A stretch of 64,000 bases of DNA from Zobellella taiwanensis. GTDB taxonomy: Bacteria; Pseudomonadota; Gammaproteobacteria; Enterobacterales; Aeromonadaceae. Position numbers and translations under genes: made by a program. The notes under the pieces were generated by a model. That model was given only the letters and a program-made list of their open reading frames with translations. It was not told the origin of the DNA and made no database searches. Below, piece by piece: positions 52,537 through 61,391 of the stretch. Where the stretch lies: assembly GCF_003012795.1 (NCBI RefSeq), contig NZ_PXYH01000021.1, positions 1 to 64,000 on the forward strand, given 5' to 3'. Numbering within the stretch: the stretch's first letter is position 1; each line of letters starts with the position of its first letter.

Positions 52537-52974
52537 ATGGTACGCATTTTTATCGTCCTCTCGGCCCTGGCCATGGTGCTGTCGGCGGTCCTGCTCGGCC
52601 CGAACCGCAACCCCGGTCCCACGGCGGGCGATTTTCTGCCGGTAGAGCAGGCTTTCGTGCTCGACAGCGAACACCATGGCGATGAACTGAGAATCCGTAT
52701 CCACGTCGCCCCCGGCCACTATCTTTACCGCCACAGCATCACCGCCGCCGGCCAGGAGGTCAGCCTGGGCGAGTGGCATCTGCCCGAAGGAGAACCCTAC
52801 CAGGATGAATACTTCGGTCAGAGCCAGGTATACCGGGAGCGGCTGGAGTTGCAACTGCCCCTGCATGCTGCCGGCCCCGGGGCCCAGGTTGAACTGCGCT
52901 ACCAGGGCTGTACTACTGGGTTGTGCTATCCGCCCCAGACGGTACTGCTGCCGATCGCTTACTCCAGCAGGTAG
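52537..52974 (+). CDS. stand-alone DsbD N-terminal (alpha) domain protein
   Basis: A 145-residue protein with an N-terminal signal/anchor (MVRIFIVLSALAMVLSAVLLG) and an immunoglobulin-like DsbD alpha domain ending QGCTTGLCYPP (Cys125, Cys130), the pair that in DsbD passes electrons to DsbC and other periplasmic partners. The membrane beta domain and thioredoxin-like gamma domain of full DsbD (about 565 residues) are absent: the frame stops after LLPIAYSSR and a gene on the other strand follows. The cysteines are spaced CX4C, one residue shorter than the CX5C of E. coli DsbD. Confidence 0.8.
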   Translation: MVRIFIVLSALAMVLSAVLLGPNRNPGPTAGDFLPVEQAFVLDSEHHGDELRIRIHVAPGHYLYRHSITAAGQEVSLGEWHLPEGEPYQDEYFGQSQVYRERLELQLPLHAAGPGAQVELRYQGCTTGLCYPPQTVLLPIAYSSR

Positions 52975-53669
52975 TCGACGCTGGTCACCACCCTCACCTG
53001 CTTGATCTCGGGGGTATAGCTGTCGAGATCGGTCACCGAAAAATATCCCTGCTGGGCCGAGCGGATGCCTCCCACCTCGGCGTCGGCATCCTTGGCAAAC
53101 TGGCGGGCCGCCTCCCGGGCGTTGGCGGTAGCTTCGGCGATCATGGCCGGCTTGATATCGTTGAGGCCGGTGAACACATACTGGATCTTGTGTTCATAAC
53201 TCTGGGTCAGCAGCACGCCCTGGCTGACCAGTTCGGCCGAGGCCGGCAGGCTCTGCTTGACCAGGTCGACCCGGTTGCTGCGCACCAGCACCACGGCATC
53301 GGCCCGGTAGCGCTGGGGCGGACGCGGCTCGGCAAACTGGCTGGCCCACACATCCTGCACCACGGGCGCGGCAATGCTCAGTTCACCGGGCTCGAAGCCC
53401 GCGTTGCCGAGAAAGCGGGTGATCTTGCCCCTGTCTTCGTCGATGGCGTCATAAAGGCCGGCCAGGCTGTCTGCGGTCACCGAAAAGCTGATTGGCCACA
53501 ACACCAGATCCGCCTGTACCTGGCGCTCGGCCAGGCCCTTGACCGCCACCACCCGGTCCGCCTGCTTCCACAACTGGACCGCGTCCCGTAGATGACTCCC
53601 GCCCCAGACAAGGCCCAGGGCGATCAACCCGCCGAGCAGCGCTGCGGCGCTCCTGTCGTTTCCATGCAT
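52959..53669 (-). CDS. SIMPL-domain (DUF541/YggE-like) protein
   Basis: ATG 53669 (MHGNDRSAAALLGGLIALGLVWGG) supplies a membrane anchor; 236 residues. The rest (VVAVKGLAERQVQADLVLWPISFSV, NDIKPAMIAEATANAREAARQFAKDA) is the periplasmic SIMPL domain, a repeat-type fold with unclear role, some members linked to oxidative stress. Divergent from the GIY-YIG gene; its 3' end overlaps the DsbD-like gene by 16 bp. Confidence 0.85.
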   Translation of the reverse strand: MHGNDRSAAALLGGLIALGLVWGGSHLRDAVQLWKQADRVVAVKGLAERQVQADLVLWPISFSVTADSLAGLYDAIDEDRGKITRFLGNAGFEPGELSIAAPVVQDVWASQFAEPRPPQRYRADAVVLVRSNRVDLVKQSLPASAELVSQGVLLTQSYEHKIQYVFTGLNDIKPAMIAEATANAREAARQFAKDADAEVGGIRSAQQGYFSVTDLDSYTPEIKQVRVVTSVDYLLE

Positions 53670-53711
53670 AATGAACCTCGCTATGATGACGCTTTCCCTC
53701 CGGTGAGTGTA

Positions 53712-54008
53712 ATGGATCCCATGACCGACGAAAGCCCAACCTGGTTTGTCTACCTGCTGCGCTGCCGGGATCGGAGCCTGTATGCGGGGATCAGCCGGGA
53801 TCCGGAGCGTCGCTGCCGGGAGCACAACGAGCACCAGCGGCTGGCCTCGCGCTATGTCTGGTCGCGCCGCCCCGCCGAACTGGTCTGGCGCCTGCCGGTG
53901 GCGGACAAGTCCACCGCCCTGCGGCTGGAATACCGGCTCAAACGACTCGACAAGCAACAAAAGGAGCAATTGCTGCTCGAAGCGGAAGGCTGGCAGCGCT
54001 GGCTCTGA
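53712..54008 (+). CDS. GIY-YIG nuclease-fold protein (UPF0213/YhbQ type)
   Basis: A 98-residue single-domain GIY-YIG protein: FVYLLRCRDRSLYAGISRDPERRCREHN carries the Y...YAG pattern and catalytic Arg; a later Glu (EYRLKRL) fits the metal site. YhbQ-like proteins are small structure-selective nucleases of unclear cellular role. Start ATG 53712 with GGTGAG upstream; ATG 53721 is an alternative. Confidence 0.88.
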   Translation: MDPMTDESPTWFVYLLRCRDRSLYAGISRDPERRCREHNEHQRLASRYVWSRRPAELVWRLPVADKSTALRLEYRLKRLDKQQKEQLLLEAEGWQRWL

Positions 54009-54022
54009 TGGGTCACAAGCAA

Positions 54023-54050
54023 GAAAAAGGCGCCGTATGGCGCCTTTCTC
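54023..54050. terminator. terminator between the GIY-YIG gene and fkpA
   Basis: AAAAAGGCGCC, loop GTAT, GGCGCCTTT, symmetric with A/T flanks between convergent genes. Confidence 0.88.
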
Positions 54051-54051
54051 G

Positions 54052-54828
54052 TTATTCCTGGGTCTCGCCCTCGGGCTGTTCGGCCCGTTCGATGTCCAGC
54101 AGTTCCACCTCGAAAATCAGTACGGCGTTACCGGGAATGGTACCGGCACCGGATTCGCCGTAGGCCAGTTCGGCAGGGATAAAGAACTTGAATTTGGAGC
54201 CCACCGGCATCAGTTGCACACCTTCGGTCCAGCCCGGGATCACCTGGTTGAGCGGGAAGCTGGCGGGTTCGCCGCGCTCGACCGAACTGTCGAACTGGGT
54301 GCCGTCCACCAGGGTGCCGGTGTAATGCACTGTCACCACATCTTCCGCCGCCGGCTTGTCGCCTTCACCTTCGCTCAGCACCTCGTACTGCAGGCCGGAT
54401 TCGGTGACCTGTACCCCTTCCCGTTTGGCATTTTCCGCCAGGAAGGCCTGGCCTTCTTCCAGGGTGGCCGCCGCCTGCTCCTTGGCCTGGCTTTCAATCA
54501 GCCCGTTGATATGCTCGTCGTAGGCCATGAGGGCGTTCTGCACTTCCTCGTCGGTCATCTGGCCGCCTTCGGTAAAGCCGTCCTTCACACCGCGCAGGAT
54601 AACGTCGTTGTTCAGGGTAACGCCCAGTTCCTGTTGTTTTTCCAGGGTGGAGCCGATGTAGCGGCCCATCGACAGTCCGATGGCGTAGGCGGATTTCTCC
54701 TCGAAACTTTCCAGTGCCGGTGCTGCCTCGGCCGCCGGGGCGGGAGCCGCCGCCTGCTCTTCCTTACAACCACTCAGGGCCACCGCCACGGCGGACGCCA
54801 GCAAGCCGACTTGCAACAGTTTTTTCAT
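54052..54828 (-). CDS. fkpA: FKBP-type peptidyl-prolyl isomerase, FkpA-like lipoprotein
   Basis: ATG 54828 with GGAG 6 bp upstream; 258 residues. Lipoprotein signal (VALSGC, Cys21), so unlike E. coli FkpA it is predicted to be lipid-anchored. N-terminal helical dimerisation region (SYAIGLSMGRYIG) and a C-terminal FKBP domain (VHYTGTLVDGTQFDSS, VIPGWTEGVQLMPVGSK, LAYGESGAGTIP). Periplasmic chaperone and proline isomerase. Sits with slyX and slyD as in E. coli. Confidence 0.92.
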   Translation of the reverse strand: MKKLLQVGLLASAVAVALSGCKEEQAAAPAPAAEAAPALESFEEKSAYAIGLSMGRYIGSTLEKQQELGVTLNNDVILRGVKDGFTEGGQMTDEEVQNALMAYDEHINGLIESQAKEQAAATLEEGQAFLAENAKREGVQVTESGLQYEVLSEGEGDKPAAEDVVTVHYTGTLVDGTQFDSSVERGEPASFPLNQVIPGWTEGVQLMPVGSKFKFFIPAELAYGESGAGTIPGNAVLIFEVELLDIERAEQPEGETQE

Positions 54829-54911
54829 TATCAACTCCAGATCAGGGGAAAAACCCCAAGGAAAATGAGATGCTTATAGTCCAGGACCTATACTAACGTT
54901 TCAACTTGCCG

Positions 54912-55928
54912 ATGCGAAAGCCCAAACGGACAAAAATGCTGCCCCCTCGCCTGTTCACTGCGCTGTGCGTCACATTCCTGCTGCTGAGCGGCTGCGACGG
55001 CGGCTCCCGGCCGCTGGCCAGGCAGGCTTTTACCGAAGGCACTGTGCTGGCGACCGAAACCACCGCCGACGCCGGACATGTGCTGGTGTCGACCGGCCCC
55101 GGGCCGGTGCGGGTCTGGCGCCGGGGCGAGGCCGAACCCCGCTATCACTGGTATCAGGGCGAGTCCACCGATGACATCCTGTTGCTGGCCAGCTCGCCGG
55201 GCAGCGACGTGGCGGCCACCGCCACCACCGATACCCTGGCGCTGTGGTCCCTCGACGATGGCCGCAACCTGGGTTTTTACCGTCTCGAACAGACCCTGCG
55301 GGCCCTGGCCCTGGAGGATGGCGGACGCGGCCTGCTGCTCGGCTACCAGAGCGGCGAAGTGGAATACGTGGATCTGACCAGCGGGCGCCGGCTGCGCTTT
55401 CTTGGCCATCAGGACAGGATCAACGCCGTGGATCTGTCGGCCAATGGCCGCTACGCCCTGAGCGCCAGCCACGACGGCGAGGTGATCTTCTGGCAAACCG
55501 ATAACGCCGCCATCCTGGCCCGCTGGCGGCACGAGCACAGCGCCAGCCTGGTCCGCCTCGATCCGCAGGGCGGCTACGCCTTCAGTGCCGATGCCCAGGG
55601 CAGCGGCGATATCCGCCGCCTGCCGGGGGGCGAACGCCAGGCCCGGCTGCACTCCGCCCACCGGGGGCAAACCTTTGTCAGTGCCCGCCTGGACGTCACC
55701 GGCAACCGCCTGCTCACCGGCGGCACCGCCCGCCGGCTGGATCTGTGGCAACTGGACGACGGCCGCCTGCTGAACAGCTGGCAGGTGGGACTGCACACCC
55801 GGCTCAGGCCCGCCAGTGCCATGGTATATAGTGTGGCCTTTATCGACTCCCGCCAGGCCTACAGCGTCAGCTCTGCCGGCCTGGGGGAAACCTGGCCACT
55901 TAACCACAGAGACGACGACAATGAATGA
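54912..55928 (+). CDS. WD40-repeat lipoprotein
   Basis: About 338 residues from ATG 54912 (ATG 54936 possible). Lipobox LLLSGC (Cys28) followed by a beta-propeller of some six to seven degenerate WD repeats (DTLALWSLDDG, GEVIFWQTDN, RRLDLWQLDDG). No enzymatic motif; probably a protein-interaction scaffold in the periplasm. It is inserted between fkpA and slyX relative to E. coli and overlaps slyX by 8 bp, implying co-translation. Confidence 0.85.
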   Translation: MRKPKRTKMLPPRLFTALCVTFLLLSGCDGGSRPLARQAFTEGTVLATETTADAGHVLVSTGPGPVRVWRRGEAEPRYHWYQGESTDDILLLASSPGSDVAATATTDTLALWSLDDGRNLGFYRLEQTLRALALEDGGRGLLLGYQSGEVEYVDLTSGRRLRFLGHQDRINAVDLSANGRYALSASHDGEVIFWQTDNAAILARWRHEHSASLVRLDPQGGYAFSADAQGSGDIRRLPGGERQARLHSAHRGQTFVSARLDVTGNRLLTGGTARRLDLWQLDDGRLLNSWQVGLHTRLRPASAMVYSVAFIDSRQAYSVSSAGLGETWPLNHRDDDNE

Positions 55929-56136
55929 CGCCTTGCTGCAACGGCTGGAACAACTGGAAACCCGCCTGGCTTTCCAGGATGACACCATAGAGCAGCTCAA
56001 CCAGGAAATCACCGCCCAGGGCGGAGAAATCGCCCGCCTGAAACTGCAGCTCGGCCTGCTGAGCCAAAAATTCAAGGAGCTGCAGCCCGGCCAGCTCGCC
56101 AGCCAGGCGGAGGAAACCCCGCCACCCCATTACTGA
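55921..56136 (+). CDS. slyX: SlyX protein
   Basis: A 71-residue coiled-coil protein (LLQRLEQLETRLAFQDDTIEQLNQEI) ending PPPHY, diagnostic of SlyX. Function unknown. It overlaps the WD40 gene by 8 bp and converges with slyD. Confidence 0.93.
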   Translation: MNDALLQRLEQLETRLAFQDDTIEQLNQEITAQGGEIARLKLQLGLLSQKFKELQPGQLASQAEETPPPHY

Positions 56137-56160
56137 GCCGAACCGCGTTTCAAACAACAA

Positions 56161-56181
56161 AAAAGGCGCCGCAGCGCCTTT
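56161..56181. terminator. terminator between slyX and slyD
   Basis: AAAGGCGC, loop CGCA, GCGCCTTT with A and T flanks; symmetric between convergent genes. Confidence 0.85.
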
Positions 56182-56202
56182 ATCCCGGAGTTTCCGTCAC
56201 AC

Positions 56203-56721
56203 TCAGTGGTGGTGGCCGCAGCAACCGCCTTCGTGGTGGTGATCGTGGTCATGGTCGTGCTCACCGTGCACATGGCCGTGGGCCAGCTCTTCCTCGGTGG
56301 CGGCGCGCACTTCGCGCACCACGCCCTTGAAGCTCAGGGTCATGCCCGCCAGCGGATGGTTGCCGTCCACCTTCACGTACTCCTCCGCCACCTCGACAAT
56401 GGTTACCGGACGGTGACCGTCATCGGTTTCGGCCACGAAGGTGTCGCCTTCGGACACTTCCATGCCGTCGAACATCTCGCCGGGCACCGACTGCACCAGG
56501 CTTTCGTCATATTCGCCATAGGCCTGTTCCGGCGTCAGGGTTACTTCGAAGTCCTCACCGGCCAGCTTGTTCTCCAGCACCGTTTCCAGCCCGGCCACCA
56601 GGTAGCCGGTACCGTGCAGGTACTGCAGAGGCTGCTTGCCCTCGGTGGAATCCAGCACTTCGCCACTGGCATTGGCAACGGTGAAATCCAGCGTTACCAC
56701 GGTATTGGGAGATACTTTCAT
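56203..56721 (-). CDS. slyD: FKBP-type peptidyl-prolyl isomerase and metallochaperone SlyD
   Basis: ATG 56721 (MKVSPNTVVTLDFTV) gives 172 residues. FKBP core interrupted by the IF chaperone insert (about 70-120), then a His-rich C-terminal tail with HGHVHGEHDHDHDHHH and CCGHHH, which in E. coli binds nickel and serves hydrogenase maturation. Also the host factor needed for phiX174 lysis in E. coli. Confidence 0.95.
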   Translation of the reverse strand: MKVSPNTVVTLDFTVANASGEVLDSTEGKQPLQYLHGTGYLVAGLETVLENKLAGEDFEVTLTPEQAYGEYDESLVQSVPGEMFDGMEVSEGDTFVAETDDGHRPVTIVEVAEEYVKVDGNHPLAGMTLSFKGVVREVRAATEEELAHGHVHGEHDHDHDHHHEGGCCGHHH

Positions 56722-56817
56722 GGGAATAGGGTCCTGCTCGTGAATGTGGCCACTAGCATACATGATGGTCAGAACGGAAGAAATGCGAAGGCCGAGAATC
56801 TTGCCCCACGGCAGGGC

Positions 56818-56842
56818 AATAAAAGATGGCCCCGCAGGGCCA
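56818..56842 (-). terminator. terminator between yheV and slyD
   Basis: TGGCCC (56827-56832), loop CGCA, GGGCCA (56837-56842); on the minus strand followed by TCTTTTATT. It would end the yheV transcript upstream of slyD. The remaining 56843-56965 shows no gene. Confidence 0.75.
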
Positions 56843-56965
56843 TTGGCTGGCAGAAATCAAGATAGCACAGGGAATAGATCACTTGCTCTGCCAGCGCCAA
56901 GTCTAGCCCAGCCCCGGTCCGGAAGAAAGGGGGCTGCCGGCGACTGGCCAAAGAGCGAGCAGTCT

Positions 56966-57166
56966 TTACTCGGGCTTGAACAGACCAATGACTCCAGCAC
57001 CGGCCACCTCGCTGACCTCGGCCTTGGTCTGGCTCTGGCTGTGGCCGCACTGCACGCACTCGACCTTCTCGACACCATGCTCCAGATACAGCATCATGGT
57101 GTCCATCGCCTTACACTGGGGGCAAACGGCTCCGGCGATAAAACGCTTTTTACGACGGGTTTCCAT
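56966..57166 (-). CDS. yheV: YheV family zinc-ribbon protein
   Basis: A 66-residue protein with two CxxC knuckles, Cys15/Cys18 and Cys37/Cys40, in the same layout as E. coli YheV (RRKKRFIAGAVCPQC, VECVQCGH) and the terminal VIGLFKPE. Function unknown. Located beside slyD as in E. coli. Confidence 0.9.
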   Translation of the reverse strand: METRRKKRFIAGAVCPQCKAMDTMMLYLEHGVEKVECVQCGHSQSQTKAEVSEVAGAGVIGLFKPE

Positions 57167-57228
57167 GGTTCATACATCCTGAAAGCAACCTTGGTTCCGG
57201 ATTCTCCGCCAAAATCGAACCGACTACA

Positions 57229-57918
57229 ATGACCACTCACGCCCATTACAGCATTCACTACCAGGCATTGCGCCTGTCCCACCTACAGCCAGGCCGGCGT
57301 CAGCGCCACTTCAAGGGACGCCTGCTGCTGGTGCACCAGGGCTCGGGCCTGGTACAGCTTGGCCGCCAGTCCTTTCCGCTGGCCAGCGGCGAAGGCGCCT
57401 TCCTGCCCGCCGACACCCTGTTCGCCTGGCACGGCTTTGCCGGCACCCGGTTGAGCCAAGTCGACTTTTCGCCTCGCCTGTCCCAGCCCGGGCAGGCCGG
57501 CCGCTTTCAGCCTTCTCCCTTGCTGGCAGCCATTGCCGGCAAACTGGCCGACTGGCAGGATCAGCCGGACTGGCAAGGCCCCTACGGCCGGCTGTGCCGG
57601 GCCCTGTACGACGAACTGCAGGCCCAGGCGCTGCTACCCTTCGATGCCCTCGACCCCTTGATGGCCAGCATGGTGGCCGAGCCGTCCGGTTTTGCCCTCG
57701 AGCCCGGACAGCAGGAAGCATTTCGCCACCGCTTCGGCTGCGATGCCGACAGCTGGCGCCGCCAGGCCACCCTGCTGCAACTGCTGCGGGAACTGCCCAG
57801 GAGTTCGGACTGGGAAGGCCTGCTGGCCCGCCACGGCTTCGCCTCCCTGCCCCAGTTCGAGCAGGATTGCCGCCATTGGCTGGGCGCCCCCTGTCATCCG
57901 GGAGCCAAAACCGGCTAA
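57229..57918 (+). CDS. AraC-like regulator with a shortened, divergent HTH
   Basis: A 229-residue protein. N-terminal cupin-like sensor (GSGLVQLGRQSFPLASGEGAFLPADTLFAWHG) and a C-terminal region in which only the second AraC helix-turn-helix is easily recognised (LLARHGFASLPQFEQDCRHWLGAPCHPGA). Short compared with about 280 residues for typical members. DNA binding is plausible but unproven; target unknown, though yheS follows 30 bp downstream. Confidence 0.72.
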   Translation: MTTHAHYSIHYQALRLSHLQPGRRQRHFKGRLLLVHQGSGLVQLGRQSFPLASGEGAFLPADTLFAWHGFAGTRLSQVDFSPRLSQPGQAGRFQPSPLLAAIAGKLADWQDQPDWQGPYGRLCRALYDELQAQALLPFDALDPLMASMVAEPSGFALEPGQQEAFRHRFGCDADSWRRQATLLQLLRELPRSSDWEGLLARHGFASLPQFEQDCRHWLGAPCHPGAKTG

Positions 57919-57948
57919 AATACGCTTTTTGCCGAATGCCGGACCCCT

Positions 57949-59843
<1,895 letters not shown>

Positions 59844-59847
<4 letters not shown>

Positions 59848-60269
59848 TCGGCGCCGACGAGCTCTGGCAGTTCGGCGAGCAGCACTACGCCCGCCCCGGG
59901 GTGGCCGCCGCCTGCCTGGCATTGCAGGACGAGCACGGCGCCAACGTCAATCTGCTGTTGCTGCTATTGCTGCTGGAAGAACTGGGGCTGACCACAGAGC
60001 CGGGGCATTTCCTGCCGCTGCTCGAAGCCCGCCGGGGCCTGTTCGAGCACTGGCGGCAACTGCGGCGCTGGCTCAAGACGAGGCTCGACGAAGACGACTA
60101 CGGCCAGTTGCTGCAACACGAGCTGGAGCTGGAGCGCTGGCAGCAGCAGGAGCTGCTCGCCGTGCTCGAGCGCCACCCGCCCGCGCCCGGCAGCGGCGCC
60201 CTGCTGGCTTATCTCCACCTGCTGCGGGTCGCCGACGCGCCCCTGTGGCAGCTCAAACTCGCCGGTTAA
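59844..60269 (+). CDS. TIGR02444/DUF2390 family protein
   Basis: A 141-residue helical protein overlapping yheS by the 4-bp ATGA, so translationally coupled. WQFGEQHYARPGVAAACLALQDEHGANVNLLLLLLLLEE is the family signature. Function unknown; commonly next to yheS in gammaproteobacteria. Confidence 0.85.
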
Positions 60270-60283
60270 CCACGGATATCCTC

Positions 60284-61141
60284 ATGCTTAGTTATCGCCA
60301 TGCCTTTCATGCCGGCAACCATGCCGACGTGCTCAAACACGCCGTTCAGGCCCTGATCCTCGAGGCCCTGTGCGCCAAGGACAAGGGCTTTTGCTATATC
60401 GACACTCACGCCGGCGCCGGCGGCTACACGCTCGGCCACGAATGGACCCAGAAAAAGGCGGAATACCTGGGCGGCATCGCCCCCCTGTGGCAGCAGCGGG
60501 AGCAATGGCCTGAGCTGGCCGGTTACTTCGCCGCCATCCGGGCCATGAACCAGGACGACCGGCTCGACCACTACCCGGGCTCGCCCCTGGTGGCGGCGCA
60601 CTTCCAGCGTCCCCAGGACCGGCTGGTGCTGATGGAGCTGCACAACAACGAGGTGGACAACCTGCGCCACAACCTGGGCGGCGAGGGGGTGGCCATCCAC
60701 CACCGGGACGGCTTTGAGGGCCTGGTCGGCCTGCTGCCGCCCACGCCCAGGCGCGGCCTGGTGCTGATCGACCCGCCCTACGAGCTGAAGGAAGACTACC
60801 GGCGGGTGGCCGACACCCTGCAAAAGGCCCACCAGCGCTGGCCCATCGGCATCTACGCCATCTGGTACCCGCTGCTGGCGAAAGCCGTGGATCGCAGTGC
60901 CGGCCTCAAGCAGGCCCTGGCCCGCTGCGGCTTTGAGCGGATGCTGTGCGCCGAGCTCAGCGTCGGCCCCCAGGCCGAGGATTTTGGCATGCACGGCTCC
61001 GGCATGGTGGTGCTCAACCCGCCCTGGAAACTGGACGAGCAACTGGCCGGGCTATTGCCCCGCCTGGCACAGACCCTGGGCCAGGACGGACAGGGGGGGT
61101 GGAAGCTTGACGGCACCGGTGACAAGCCACCCACTGGTTAG
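60284..61141 (+). CDS. rlmJ: 23S rRNA m6A2030 methyltransferase RlmJ
   Basis: ATG 60284 (MLSYRHAFHAGNHADVLKHAV) gives 285 residues. Rossmann-like SAM fold with IDTHAGAGGY and catalytic DPPYE (IDPPYELKEDY). Methylates A2030 of 23S rRNA. It is the last gene of normal composition before the AT-richer region. Confidence 0.95.
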   Translation: MLSYRHAFHAGNHADVLKHAVQALILEALCAKDKGFCYIDTHAGAGGYTLGHEWTQKKAEYLGGIAPLWQQREQWPELAGYFAAIRAMNQDDRLDHYPGSPLVAAHFQRPQDRLVLMELHNNEVDNLRHNLGGEGVAIHHRDGFEGLVGLLPPTPRRGLVLIDPPYELKEDYRRVADTLQKAHQRWPIGIYAIWYPLLAKAVDRSAGLKQALARCGFERMLCAELSVGPQAEDFGMHGSGMVVLNPPWKLDEQLAGLLPRLAQTLGQDGQGGWKLDGTGDKPPTG

Positions 61142-61391
61142 GCTTTGTTGACACTCCACAAAAGGTAATCATAAAAACCTGCAGACTTTGGTTACCTAGT
61201 CTATTAGTTAATTTGGTGACAACATCGCCCCATCTACAGAGGGACTCCGCTTATTTTTGTGGAAAAATAGCTACACAGCCTGCTAAAACGTCTCCGCAGC
61301 TGCATGGTTTGGTTCAATTTCAGAGCTACCTCCAAGTCTTTGTAAGCTGGGCGATCAGAGCCTTGTAATCAAAAGAAGCAATGAGGGACTC
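61142..61391. other. AT-rich intergenic boundary of a likely acquired segment
   Basis: 250 bp with markedly lower GC than all preceding sequence; base composition changes right after the rlmJ stop. No tRNA, integrase or obvious direct repeat was seen. A GAGGG ribosome-binding site precedes the ATG at 61392. Some promoter-like A/T words are present (for example TTGACA at about 61148 on the plus strand) without a clear -10 partner. Confidence 0.5.

Noticed and set aside
52537-53669. Frameshifted full-length dsbD
   Set aside because: The sequence after the stop is a complete SIMPL-domain gene on the other strand; no membrane or thioredoxin domain of DsbD is found in any frame.
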